From Gordoniibacillus kamchatkensis (GTDB taxonomy: Bacteria; Bacillota; Bacilli; Paenibacillales; NBRC-103111), in contig NZ_JXAK01000002.1 of NCBI RefSeq assembly GCF_000829455.1, forward strand, positions 1 through 64,000: a stretch of DNA of 64,000 bases, given 5' to 3'. The translations under genes and the position numbers were made by a program. This document shows, piece after piece, positions 17,480 through 26,081 of this stretch. A model generated the notes under the pieces. It saw nothing but the letters and a program-made list of their open reading frames with translations, was not told the DNA's origin and did no database searches. Every line of letters begins with the position of its first letter. Positions within the stretch are counted from its first letter, which is position 1.

Positions 17480-18592
17480 GTGGCCACTTGGAGCATCGTC
17501 AAGCTGTTTGCGGCGAACCTCGGCGTGATGATCTCGTTCATCTATATGGCCAGTCTCATTCACAAGTGGTGGCTGCCGCAGCTGCGCATTGGCCGTAAGC
17601 GCCTGCTGTTCGGCGTCGCTGCCGTTCTCGCCGGCTGGCTCTCCATGGCATACGCGTTCCCGCTCGGCGGCGGCCCGCTGGCTGACCTGCGGCTTGTGCC
17701 GCTTGTCGTTGCGCCGATGTTTGTGAAGCGCGCCTGGGCGTACGCGGCGATCGGCGCCGGCATCGGGCTCGGCCGTTTTTGGCTGGGCTGGGGCGAAGGG
17801 GCGCTGACCGCTTTTCTCGGCATGGCGCTCGCGGGCTGCTTGGCCGCTTTGCTGCACCGGCTCACGCTGGATGCGGACGTCTGGACTTTTGCCCGCCGCA
17901 TGCTGCTGTTCGTGCTCGTTCTGAACGTGTTCTATGCGGCTTACAGCGTGATGTTCGGGGTGTTCGGGCCGGAGCGTTATTTTGCCGGCGGCGGTCTGTG
18001 GGTGCTTCCCGTCAGGCTGCTGCTGTGCGGCGGGTTCGTTTTGCTGCTGCGCGACTTGCAGCTGGAATACGCGCGGCGGGCGGCCCTTATGGAAGAAGCG
18101 AGCCGCGATTTTTTGACGAAGCTGTACAATGTCCGCACGTTCGAGCGCGTGTTCCCGGGCTTGACGGAGCGGCTGGCCAAGGAAGGAAAACCGCTGTCGG
18201 TAGCGTTTCTCGATATCGATTTTTTCAAAAAAGTCAACGATACGTATGGCCACGGCGCCGGCGACATCGTGCTGAGGCGGGTGGCGGAGGCGCTGGCGCG
18301 GCTTACGCGTTGGAACGATTTTGTCGGGCGGTACGGCGGAGAGGAATTCATTATCGTCCTGCCCGATTGTCCGCGGGAAGAAGCGCTGCACGTAGCGGAA
18401 AGAATTCGCGCCTATGTGCAGGACATGCCGATTGCTGTAGAAAAGGAGACGATCCGCATCACCGTCTCGATCGGCATCGCGACATTCCCCGACGTGAACA
18501 GCGACCTGCTGGTCGAAGCGGCGGACAAGGCGCTGTACGAGGCGAAGCGGTCCGGGCGCAACCGGGTGTGCGAATATGCGCGCAACCTTTGA
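17480..18592 (+). CDS. Membrane-bound diguanylate cyclase (5TM-LYT sensor plus GGDEF)
   Basis: Makes cyclic di-GMP from GTP in response to a signal sensed in the membrane. The first 190 residues hold five to six membrane helices with ADLRLVPLVVAPMF, matching the 5TMR-LYT sensor. The GGDEF domain (about 200-370) has an active GGEEF motif at 286-290 (RYGGEEF) and an intact RxxD inhibitory site (RWND) five residues before it. SVAFLDIDFFKKVNDTYGH carries the metal-binding aspartate. The start is GTG after GGGAGG. It stands alone, with a promoter for nadE at its 3' end. Confidence 0.93.
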   Translation: MATWSIVKLFAANLGVMISFIYMASLIHKWWLPQLRIGRKRLLFGVAAVLAGWLSMAYAFPLGGGPLADLRLVPLVVAPMFVKRAWAYAAIGAGIGLGRFWLGWGEGALTAFLGMALAGCLAALLHRLTLDADVWTFARRMLLFVLVLNVFYAAYSVMFGVFGPERYFAGGGLWVLPVRLLLCGGFVLLLRDLQLEYARRAALMEEASRDFLTKLYNVRTFERVFPGLTERLAKEGKPLSVAFLDIDFFKKVNDTYGHGAGDIVLRRVAEALARLTRWNDFVGRYGGEEFIIVLPDCPREEALHVAERIRAYVQDMPIAVEKETIRITVSIGIATFPDVNSDLLVEAADKALYEAKRSGRNRVCEYARNL

Positions 18593-18617
18593 AAATAGCC
18601 GCTTTCCGGTCTATACT
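18589..18617 (+). promoter_or_regulatory. Vegetative promoter of nadE
   Basis: TTGAAA (18589-18594) and TATACT (18612-18617) with an ideal 17-base spacer; the -35 box overlaps the stop of the cyclase gene. Confidence 0.75.
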
Positions 18618-18661
18618 AAAGAGCATGAAGTGCAATCGACGGATAGAAGGCGGGGATTGGG

Positions 18662-19471
18662 ATGAGCTTGCAGCAGGACATTATCGCCAGGCTCGGCGTG
18701 AAGCCGGAAATCGACGTTGACGCGGAAATTCGGCGCCGGGTTGATTTTTTGAAGGAGTATGTGCGGAAGTCGGGGACAAGCGGACTGCTGATCGCCATTA
18801 GCGGCGGGATCGACAGCGCGGTGGCGACAGGCCTGTGCAAAATGGCGACAGACGAGCTGACCGCAGAGACGGGGAAAGAATACCGCACTGTCGGCGTGTT
18901 CCAACCTTACGGGCAGCAGGTCGACATCGCGGACAGCTACGCGGTTGCCGAAGCGTTCCAGCTGGGGTACCGGGTCGAGACGAACATCGAGGATGCGGTG
19001 AACGAAATTGTGCTCGAGGCCGAGCACGGGCTGAAGTCGATCGGCGTCCATCAGCATTTGAGCCGCGGCGGCAAAGGGAACGTGAAGGCGCGGACGCGGA
19101 TGGTGATGCAGTATGCGCTGGCGTTCGAGCTGAATTTGCTCGTCGTCGGGACGGACCATGCGTCGGAAGCGATCACCGGCTTTTTCACCAAGTACGGCGA
19201 CGGCGCGGTGGACATTACGCCGCTCAGCTCGCTCAACAAGCGGCAGGTGCGGATGCTGGCCGCGCGCCTCGGCGTGCCGCAATCGGTGCTGGACAAAGCT
19301 CCTACGGCGGGCTTGTGGGAAGGGCAGACGGACGAGGGCGAGCTCGGCATTACGTACGACGACAACAGCGACTATCTCGAAGGCCAGGAGATTGCGCCGG
19401 CGGCGAAAGAGAAGCTCGAGAAGCAGTATTTGCGGACGGAGCATAAGCGCGCGCCGATTCCGGGCATTTGA
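18662..19471 (+). CDS. nadE: Ammonia-dependent NAD+ synthetase
   Basis: Last step of NAD+ synthesis: amidation of nicotinic acid adenine dinucleotide using ATP and ammonia. It is 269 residues long, the size of the ammonia-dependent form without a glutaminase domain. The N-type pyrophosphatase P-loop SGGIDS is at 47-52, and GTDHASEAITGFFTKYGDG, DITPLSSLNKRQVR and APTAGLWEGQTDEGELG are the conserved substrate and flexible-loop motifs. The start follows AAGGCGGGG. Palindromic repeats follow the gene. Confidence 0.96.
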   Translation: MSLQQDIIARLGVKPEIDVDAEIRRRVDFLKEYVRKSGTSGLLIAISGGIDSAVATGLCKMATDELTAETGKEYRTVGVFQPYGQQVDIADSYAVAEAFQLGYRVETNIEDAVNEIVLEAEHGLKSIGVHQHLSRGGKGNVKARTRMVMQYALAFELNLLVVGTDHASEAITGFFTKYGDGAVDITPLSSLNKRQVRMLAARLGVPQSVLDKAPTAGLWEGQTDEGELGITYDDNSDYLEGQEIAPAAKEKLEKQYLRTEHKRAPIPGI

Positions 19472-19557
19472 CGGCGGCGTTTAGTATTGTGGAGGGGCTG
19501 ACCGGGATTTTGTGATGCCGATAGCGGATGCGCCGCGTAGCCCCGCTGCCGACTAGC

Positions 19558-19841
19558 CATAGCGGAACGGCGGTCCGCTATTTTAAGTGTTGGGATGGGG
19601 CTGTTCTCCCCGGTACGGGCCGTCGGCTCCCCCTCCCAGCGAGCCATAGCGGAACGACGTTCCGCTATTTTCAAAAGTGAGAGCGATGGTGAGAAGTTAA
19701 CGGATTTCCGTTCCGTTATTTGACGCAATATCCGGATTATCTGCGTTTTGGCCTGTTATTGCGGGCAAATAACGGATTTCTGTTCCGCTAATTTTGGGAA
19801 ATGGCGGGAAATGCCGCTGATAACGGAAATGCGTTCCGTTA
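19558..19841. repeat. Cluster of five GGAA/TTCC palindromic repeats
   Basis: Imperfect palindromes of the form TA(A/G)CGGAA-N4-7-TTCCG(C/T)TA occur at about 19558-19584, 19646-19671, 19698-19720, 19768-19795 and 19821-19841, between nadE and acpS. No gene is visible in the 453-bp gap. The same element recurs four times at 21241-21428. Confidence 0.8.
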
Positions 19842-19924
19842 TGCAAGTTTCGGCGGCAAAGGCAGGTCAGTACATGGGATCGCGATGGCCGACAGGGCCT
19901 GCGGATTCGGTTAACGGAGGAAGA

Positions 19925-20329
19925 ATGTCGGTGATTATCGGGGTAGGCGTCGACCTGCTGGACATTGAGCGGATGCGGCGCATCGTGGAGAGCAAGTCGG
20001 GGATGCGGTTCCTGCAGCGGGTGCTCACTCCGGCGGAGCTGGAGCTCGCGGCGCAGCGCAAAGGCCGGCTGGCGGAGTTCGCCGCCGGCCGGTTCGCAGC
20101 CAAAGAAGCCGTCGTCAAGGCTATTGGCTGCGGCATCGGCGCCCAGGTCGGCTTCCGCGACCTGGAGGTGCTGCCGGGCTTGCACGGCAAGCCCGGGTGC
20201 ACGCTCGAGCCGGCTGCGCTCAGCCGGCTCGGCTGGCGTGATGGAGAGGTGACGATCCACCTCTCCATCACGCACAGCGCCGCGATGGCGGCGGCGTACG
20301 CCATCGCCGAGCGAACAAGCCCGAGCTAG
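19925..20329 (+). CDS. acpS: Holo-[acyl-carrier-protein] synthase
   Basis: Transfers 4'-phosphopantetheine from CoA to acyl carrier protein. The AcpS motifs are GVGVDLLDIERM (metal-binding Asp) at the N-terminus and FAAGRFAAKEAVVKAIG in the middle, and LSITHSAAMAAAYAI near the end. The ATG at 19925 follows GGAGG (19916-19920) and gives 134 residues, a normal size; an open frame from 19748 runs through the palindromic repeats and is rejected. The last codons lie inside a large nested inverted repeat. Confidence 0.95.
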   Translation: MSVIIGVGVDLLDIERMRRIVESKSGMRFLQRVLTPAELELAAQRKGRLAEFAAGRFAAKEAVVKAIGCGIGAQVGFRDLEVLPGLHGKPGCTLEPAALSRLGWRDGEVTIHLSITHSAAMAAAYAIAERTSPS

Positions 20330-20480
20330 GCGCCAAAGCCGAAGCGGCGCGGCCGAGCATTTGCTCGGCGCGGCGCGCACGGTCGGCATTGGCGCCTGGG
20401 CCGCCTGCTGCGGGCGGCCCGGCTCGGGCTTGTTCGCGTTAGCCCGCGCATGCGGCCATACTCGGCCGCCGGCGCGGGCT
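20311..20480. repeat. Nested cruciform between acpS and the cytochrome gene
   Basis: Outer arms are 20311-20336 and 20389-20397 plus 20422-20437 (GCGAACAAGCCCGAGC versus its complement, then AGGCGCCAA versus TTGGCGCCT). Between them lie two smaller hairpins: GCCGAGCA/TGCTCGGC (20352-20369) and GGGCCGCC/GGCGGCCC (20398-20420). A further pair, AGCCCGCGC (20441-20449) and GCGCGGGCT (20472-20480), follows. It sits between two convergent genes and overlaps both ends, so it may act as a bidirectional terminator or a mobile palindromic element. Confidence 0.75.
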
Positions 20481-21177
20481 ATTTGACCGCCGCCAGCCAT
20501 GCGGCCAGGGCGGCGACCTCATCCGGCTTCAGCTTGTTGCCGAAGCCGGGCATGTTGCCTCCGCCGCGCGTAATTTGCGCGGCGATCTGCTCCTCCGTCA
20601 ACTTGCTGCCTACGTGCTGCAGGTTCGTGACCGGCCCGGCGCGTCCGGCGAGATCAGCGCCGTGGCACGCTTGGCAGGTCGCTTTGTACAGCGCCTGCAC
20701 CGGCTCGCTCGTCTGCGCCAGCGGTCCGGCGGCGGCCTCCTTGCCGGAGGCCGCGCCACCGCCCGCTTTCGCGCCGGCTCCACCGCAGGCGGCGAGCGCT
20801 ACCGCTATCGCCGCCAATGCCGCAGCCGCCGCTATGCCGCGTACGCGGCCGCTCCGGCCGCGCTCGCGCTCGGCCGCGCTGGCCGCATGATTGCTCGTGT
20901 CCGCGCCACTCGCCTGCTCAATCGCGTTGCTGAGCGCTTGCCTGTCTGTGTTCGTGTCAAGCGCCAGTCCGCCTTGCCGGGAGGCTTGTTCATCCAAACG
21001 CGCTGCCCACCTGCCCGGATTGCTCAAGCGCCTGGCAAGGTTGCTCATGAGTCCGACCGGGTTAAACGCCAGCTTTCCAGAAACAAGCGATTGCCAGTTT
21101 AGGCTATACGGTCGCTTGTTCTGGCGTTTTTGCACTAGTTTTTGTAGTCGCAATACGATCGCCTCTTCGTTACTCAT
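20479..21177 (-). CDS. c-type cytochrome (c551-like) with long N-terminal extension
   Basis: The last 85 residues are a monohaem cytochrome c: haem motif CQACH, then GRAGPVTNLQHVG and the distal-Met segment NMPGFGNKL. Before it, ALAAIAVALAACGG looks like a lipoprotein signal peptide or membrane anchor, as in Bacillus c551 (CccB). The odd part is about 115 hydrophilic residues in front of that anchor, beginning MSNEEAIVLRLQKL, with no ribosome site at the ATG. Either the extension is real, or the N-terminus is misread through another small gene or an indel. The electron-transfer function is clear; the N-terminus is not. Confidence 0.75.
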   Translation of the reverse strand: MSNEEAIVLRLQKLVQKRQNKRPYSLNWQSLVSGKLAFNPVGLMSNLARRLSNPGRWAARLDEQASRQGGLALDTNTDRQALSNAIEQASGADTSNHAASAAERERGRSGRVRGIAAAAALAAIAVALAACGGAGAKAGGGAASGKEAAAGPLAQTSEPVQALYKATCQACHGADLAGRAGPVTNLQHVGSKLTEEQIAAQITRGGGNMPGFGNKLKPDEVAALAAWLAAVK

Positions 21178-21240
21178 TGTTCGGTTCTAGTCGACCAAAT
21201 ACTGGCTAGTATCGCCAATCGAAGTCGGAATGCGGCGCGT

Positions 21241-21428
21241 TAACGGAACGCTGTTCCGCTATTCCGGTATTTCCCGGTAATTTCCCAATGTTAGCGGAAA
21301 AGTGTTCCGTTATTGCCTGATTTAAAGCTTATTTTCGCCATATTCGAGCGAAATAGCGGAACTGTATTCCGCTAATGCGGGGTCATCACCTCAGAATTGC
21401 GGGCATAGCGGAACTACGTTCCGCTATG
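21241..21428. repeat. Four more GGAA/TTCC palindromic repeats
   Basis: Copies at about 21241-21263, 21291-21314, 21352-21376 and 21405-21428 match the cluster at 19558-19841. The following 21430-21823 is C-rich, with only repeat-like and unsupported ORFs. Confidence 0.8.
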
Positions 21429-21823
21429 CCCGACAACCGAGACAAACATCCAACCCAGCTCCGTCATCGGGAACTAAACTGCTGGCGCATCCCACCGTCG
21501 GGCCTAGACCTGTAGCTTCTTCTCTGCTACTAGCAGTGAGTGATGCACCAAGCGGCCACATACTTGCTCCGGTGCAGGCACACACCGTCGCCACGTCCCA
21601 GCGCCGAATCAACAGCGCCGCCGCATCCCGTCCCATGTCCCGGACGCTCAACCGGCCTCGGCACCGCATTACACCGCACCACGTACAAACCACCACGGCA
21701 TCGTCACATAACTCACCACGTCTAGAGCGCCCAACTCACCTCGCGCTGCCACATACCGCCCCGCGTCCCGGGCGCCCAACTCACCTTGGCGCCGCCGCTT
21801 CCGATCCGCGCCCCGTATCACCT

Positions 21824-22383
21824 CTACTTGCCACTAACTTCCTCACACAAGGCTTCCCGTCGAACGAAAACAGCCGCAACCAAGAGGGCCAGGCCGCTCA
21901 GTCCTTCCAGCCCGATGGGGGAGTAGCCCAAATACCAGACGCCGAAGACGAGTGCGGCGGCGAACAGCCACAGCCCGAGCGCTAACATGCCGCGGATGCT
22001 ACCACTCCTGTGTAGACGAACGCTACGGCCAATACTAATGTGCGGAACATCGGCATGAAAAAAGAGTCGACGGCGTGCACGTAATCCAGCAAGCAAACGG
22101 AAGCGAGCACCATCAGCACGGGCAGCGCTGTCTGCAGCGCGCCCGAGCGCGCTTCCTTAGAGCTGCGCAGCAGCCACGCCAGCACGCCGACGGCCGTGAC
22201 GGCGCTTGCGGCCCAGACGACGATATCGGCGGCAGCCTGCAGTTCGATCCAAAGTGAAGCATACAGCAGCAAAGCCCGAATGATGCCAGCGCATCCCCAT
22301 AGCGCCAACCACGGCGCAAACTGCGCCCAACTCCGAGGCCGGGCCGTTTCGGCGTTCTTAACGAGCCTGTTCACATTCGCCAT
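21824..22383 (-). CDS. Small multi-pass membrane protein, probably frameshifted
   Basis: The first frame (22383-21982) encodes 133 residues with four membrane helices and stops in GVVASAAC. The next frame (from ATG 21988) continues with MLALGLWLFAAALVFGVWYL and another helix to 21824. One added base near 22003 would join them into a single protein of about 186 residues with six helices. Two coupled small genes are the alternative, since the ATG overlaps the stop. I recognise no family. The plus strand here has only spurious frames. Confidence 0.5.
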
Positions 22384-22756
22384 TCTCTAACCAACTCCTT
22401 GAATACTCCAAGTCTAGCCGATCCCCGCCTGCATGACAAGCGAAGCCCCGAACCACAGGCATTGAATGGCGCTGCGCAAGAGAAGGGTTTTCGGGCTGAA
22501 GGTGCACCTTCGGCATATCAAAATCTCGCCCGAAACCGGCTCCGAACGGCAAAAAACCCGACCCCTCGAGGAACCGGGCACTTCACCAATTCCAAGCCGC
22601 AAAAGAGCTAGTCAGCCTAGCCAAGCTAGCCGACTAGTTGATCCAGCATGCCGGCAAACGTTCCGAACCAACCAACAATCAATCAATCAATCAACCAGTC
22701 CATACGATCGAACCTCCCCACACCAGCGCCCCGCACAACCACCCCAACCAACCGGC
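22384..22756. other. Intergenic region with hairpin and AATC repeat
   Basis: No gene is convincing in these 373 bases. An imperfect hairpin spans 22608-22637 (CTAGTC...GACTAG with a nested GCCTAGC/GCTAG), and four to five AATC units lie at 22675-22694. Both could mark the end of the minus-strand acetylation operon. Confidence 0.5.
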
Positions 22757-24073
22757 CTACTCCTTAATAAGCTTCTGCAACTGCTCTGCAAAGCCTAAAT
22801 CCATCGTCACTTCCGCATTATTCACAAAGAGCAGCTCGTGAATGCCGCGTTTTTGCATAAATGCGGCGATAGACTGGCCGAATTGGCGCGGATCGACCAC
22901 AAATATTTCGCTATAGTGCGGGAGCAGAAAAGGGACGAATGCGTTGCCGTACGAATCTTTCACGACGGCAAGCCGCCGCCCGTTGTTCACGTCCGTGGTG
23001 ATTTGCGCCCAGGGCCGATCCCCGCTCAGGAAAATGCGGTATTTGTTCTTCCTCTGGGCATGGCTCAAATCGATGAGAGGCATTTGCAGCGGGCCGCTGT
23101 AATGGACAACATATTGATGCTTCACGCTCGGCATGTAATAGACGACGTCGTCGGGATGCTCCGCCAGCCGGCGGTTCATCGTCGAGGCGTAAAGCGAGCC
23201 CAGAAAGCCCGCCGCCTGGCCCTTCGAGTAACTGGCGAGCGGCGCCGGCTGCAGCCCCAACGATTGCACATACGCCGCATAAGCGTAATAAGCTCCGTTG
23301 GCAGTCCAATGATGATCCGTGCGAAAGTAAAGCGATTCATCGGCATGCTGCTCCAACATCGATAGAACGTCAACTTTTTTGACCTTTGACTCGATACGGC
23401 CGTACACTTTGTCGATGGCTTCTTTCTGCGAATCGGACAACGACTTCAGCTTCGCGGAACGAACGAAGTGAGCCGCCGTCGGAGCAAGCAGGACCGATGT
23501 CCGGACTTGATTCGGCATGGCCCGGTCCAGCGCTTTTCCAATGTCGTTAATGGCATCGGCGTAAGCTTGTCCGGCGGCAGCATCGTATTTAAACAAATTC
23601 ACGGCCCTATCCCCGACGACCGCCACTTTCCCTTGGACACGGAACTTCTCGTCCTGAAGCGGTTCCGCATCCCTCCCTGCGGGCGCAGGCCCATTCACAA
23701 CTCGCTCCGGCACCGGCACGGCTTCGGCCACGTGACTTCCTTGAGGCACCTGCTGAGATTCACTCGTATTGTTGGCTTTGGAAGGCACGATCACAATCGA
23801 ATCCCGCCCCGCCACACCGTGCCATGTGGAAATATATTTGCTGATTTGAACGAGCGCGTCGCGGAAGGCGATATGGTCGGCGACAAAATTTTCGAGCTGG
23901 CGAAAATAGCCGCCCGACATCATGGATCGCAAGGAGCAGACGGGATACGGGGCGAGCGCGCGATTTTCCGATTCCGAGATTTTATCCTTGCCGCCAAAAA
24001 TCATAACGCCCGCCGCACCCGCAACAAGAAATCCGATAAACACCGCAATTTGCATGAAGGAGCCAGTACGCAT
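22757..24073 (-). CDS. DHHW/AlgJ-like exported SGNH-type protein
   Basis: 438 residues with an N-terminal membrane anchor (about 8-26) and the DHHW family core: SESENRALAPYP, then FVADHIAFRDALV and the name-giving YFRTDHHWTANGAYYAY near residue 248-264. Related AlgJ/AlgX proteins are extracytoplasmic O-acetylation enzymes of exopolysaccharides; VVKDSYGNAFVPFLLPHYSEI supplies the Ser/Asp-containing segment. It lies 19 bases after the MBOAT gene, the classic partner that passes acetyl groups across the membrane. A region of about 60 residues after the first domain is variable and may be disordered. Polysaccharide substrate unknown. Confidence 0.85.
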   Translation of the reverse strand: MRTGSFMQIAVFIGFLVAGAAGVMIFGGKDKISESENRALAPYPVCSLRSMMSGGYFRQLENFVADHIAFRDALVQISKYISTWHGVAGRDSIVIVPSKANNTSESQQVPQGSHVAEAVPVPERVVNGPAPAGRDAEPLQDEKFRVQGKVAVVGDRAVNLFKYDAAAGQAYADAINDIGKALDRAMPNQVRTSVLLAPTAAHFVRSAKLKSLSDSQKEAIDKVYGRIESKVKKVDVLSMLEQHADESLYFRTDHHWTANGAYYAYAAYVQSLGLQPAPLASYSKGQAAGFLGSLYASTMNRRLAEHPDDVVYYMPSVKHQYVVHYSGPLQMPLIDLSHAQRKNKYRIFLSGDRPWAQITTDVNNGRRLAVVKDSYGNAFVPFLLPHYSEIFVVDPRQFGQSIAAFMQKRGIHELLFVNNAEVTMDLGFAEQLQKLIKE

Positions 24074-24092
24074 ACCTCATTCACCATCCCGG

Positions 24093-25502
24093 TCAAAAGC
24101 GGAAATAAAAAAACGGCGTGTACGTTTTCCCGACCAACAGGATGGCGGAGATCGACAATAGCGCCAAAATGGCGGCCGGGACCAAGCCGTGCACGTAAAA
24201 AGCATTGGCGGACAGCTTTCCCCGCTCGGTCAAGAGACTGTGGATACGTTTCGGCAGCGGTGTCGCGGCGATGACGGCGACGAGAAGCAGCCATACGTGA
24301 TTTTGCAGCTGAATCAGCGTTTCGGCATTGATTGCGGGGGCGCCGTTCAGGCCGAACATGGCACGAAGGAACGCACCCCCGCGGCGCATCGATTCAAAAT
24401 AGAAGAATACCCAGCCGACGAGTACAATAGCGATGAAATACAGATGGGATATCCATTGCGGCAAACGCGACAGCGCACCGAGCAAAAACCGTTTCTCCAG
24501 CGCGATGAATGCGCCGAAGTACAGACCCCATACGACAAAATTCCAGCTGGCCCCATGCCACAATCCGGTCAGAAACCAGACGGCGAATAAATTGAGCCAG
24601 GGACGCCGGCGGTTGCCGCCTAAAGGAATGTAGACGTAATCCCGAAAAAAGGCTCCAACGGATATGTTCCAACGTCGCCAAAACTCGGTCGCGCTCCTCG
24701 AGATATAAGGGTAGTCGAAATTTTCCTTAAAGGTGAACCCGAACATTCGGCCGAGACCGATCGCCATATCCGAATAGCCGGAGAAGTCGAAATAGATGTG
24801 CAGAGCAAACAGGACGATGCCGAGCCACGCTCCGAGCAGCGGCAAGTTTTGCAAATTGCCGTCCAGAAAAGCGGGGGAAATATCGGACAGGGCATTGGCC
24901 AATATGACTTTTTTGGCGAGTCCAATGACGAAGCGCCCGACCCCGTAACTGAATTCCGCGACGGTGGCGGTACGGCGGCTTAGCTGACTTTGGACGTCCG
25001 CGTAACGAATAATCGGCCCGGCTACCAGCTGAGGGAACATCGAGATGTAGAGCAGGAGCTTGGAATACGTGCGGAGCGCCGGCGCTTCGCCGCGGTACAC
25101 GTCCACGAGGTAGCTGATCAGATGGAAGGTGAAGAAGGAAATGCCGATCGGCAAGCCCGGATCGCGGTAAGGGATCGCAACCGAAGCGAGCGCAGCAACA
25201 GTTTTCACTGCGAGTCCCAAGTATTTGAAATAAAACAGAAACAGCACTTGGCACGCGATCGAAACGATGAGAACGGTCCTCGCGCGGGTCCGGCCGCGGC
25301 TTTGCTCTATGAGCAGCCCCCCGACCCAGCCGACGAACACGTTGAACAGCAAAACCGCGATCCACACCGGCTCTCCCCAAGCATAGAACACTAAGGAAAA
25401 GACGAGCAGGACCGCGTTCTTCCATTTGGCAGGGGCGGCAAAATAGCATAAAAGCGCGAGGGGAAGGAAGGCGAACAAGAACACGAAGCTGGAAAAGACC
25501 AT
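24093..25502 (-). CDS. MBOAT family O-acyltransferase (AlgI/PatA-like)
   Basis: Membrane-bound O-acyltransferase with about ten helices, 469 residues. FTFKENFDYPYISRSATEFWRRW is broken here into the two usual blocks: an FDYPYIS segment and SATEFWRRWNISVGAFFRDY; GLWHGASWNFVVWG holds the invariant active-site His. It probably moves acetyl groups to a surface or secreted polysaccharide together with the DHHW protein encoded next. The start at 25502 (MVFSSFVFLF) is preferred over 25517, whose codons contain the GGAG ribosome site. A two-gene operon is likely; no glycan synthase genes are adjacent. Confidence 0.9.
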   Translation of the reverse strand: MVFSSFVFLFAFLPLALLCYFAAPAKWKNAVLLVFSLVFYAWGEPVWIAVLLFNVFVGWVGGLLIEQSRGRTRARTVLIVSIACQVLFLFYFKYLGLAVKTVAALASVAIPYRDPGLPIGISFFTFHLISYLVDVYRGEAPALRTYSKLLLYISMFPQLVAGPIIRYADVQSQLSRRTATVAEFSYGVGRFVIGLAKKVILANALSDISPAFLDGNLQNLPLLGAWLGIVLFALHIYFDFSGYSDMAIGLGRMFGFTFKENFDYPYISRSATEFWRRWNISVGAFFRDYVYIPLGGNRRRPWLNLFAVWFLTGLWHGASWNFVVWGLYFGAFIALEKRFLLGALSRLPQWISHLYFIAIVLVGWVFFYFESMRRGGAFLRAMFGLNGAPAINAETLIQLQNHVWLLLVAVIAATPLPKRIHSLLTERGKLSANAFYVHGLVPAAILALLSISAILLVGKTYTPFFYFRF

Positions 25503-25572
25503 AAGCATACACTCCATTTAAAGCTCGGAATGATTAGTAGTGTAAGCCGCTTATGGAATAATCATGCACGGG

Positions 25573-25617
25573 AAAAAGCGGCGACCGCCCCGCATCGTGC
25601 GGAAGCGATCGCCGCTT
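25573..25617 (-). terminator. Terminator of the small membrane protein gene
   Basis: AAGCGGCGATCG and its complement CGGTCGCCGCTT form a stem on the minus strand (25617-25576), followed by TTTTT, 19 bases after the stop of the next gene upstream. Confidence 0.75.
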
Positions 25618-25635
25618 CATGTTGCATCGGGATAT

Positions 25636-25914
25636 TTATCTCATCGAAGACATCATCGCTCCGAAAATGATAACGCCAAAAATGATGTAAAGCACGATTC
25701 CGATTGCCGCCCAAATGAGCGCTGCCTTGGCATAGTTCGACTTGGACGGATTCGCGCCGCCGCCGAACGCCCACACGAACAGCATAATGATGTTGACGAG
25801 CGGAATCGCGAGCAGCAAAATGGTGATCATCCATTCTTTCAGCGAAATGACCGGCGCCATTTGTTGATTCGAATAGCCGCCGTTCGCCGGCCCGGCCTGA
25901 AATTGTTCGTTCAT
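25636..25914 (-). CDS. Small two-helix membrane protein
   Basis: 92 residues with two hydrophobic helices (about 28-48 and 66-88) and a polar, Gln/Gly-rich N-terminus. WAFGGGANPSKSNYAKAAL between the helices is a pattern I recall from conserved Paenibacillus proteins, but the family has no assigned function. The start follows AGGGGGG closely. It has its own terminator and is upstream of the MBOAT/DHHW pair on the same strand; the terminator suggests it is a separate unit. Confidence 0.65.
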   Translation of the reverse strand: MNEQFQAGPANGGYSNQQMAPVISLKEWMITILLLAIPLVNIIMLFVWAFGGGANPSKSNYAKAALIWAAIGIVLYIIFGVIIFGAMMSSMR

Positions 25915-26081
25915 GAAATGCCCCCCCTAATTTTCATAATGGGCTTGCCAATTTGCATTATAGCGACATTTTGTCGTATTGGCAATACATTTTTGACAAA
26001 AATGTGACAAGATGTGACGGGCTTCGCCACCTCCGCGCAGCGTTCCGGCCTATGATATAATATCGTGCAGGAGGAGAAAAT

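Noticed and set aside
19748-19924. N-terminal extension of acpS over the palindromic repeats
   Set aside because: Palindromes would be coding; the ribosome site and family length support the ATG at 19925.
21430-21823. Short Pro/Thr/His-rich ORFs on the plus strand
   Set aside because: Composition is that of low-complexity non-coding DNA; no ribosome site and no homology.
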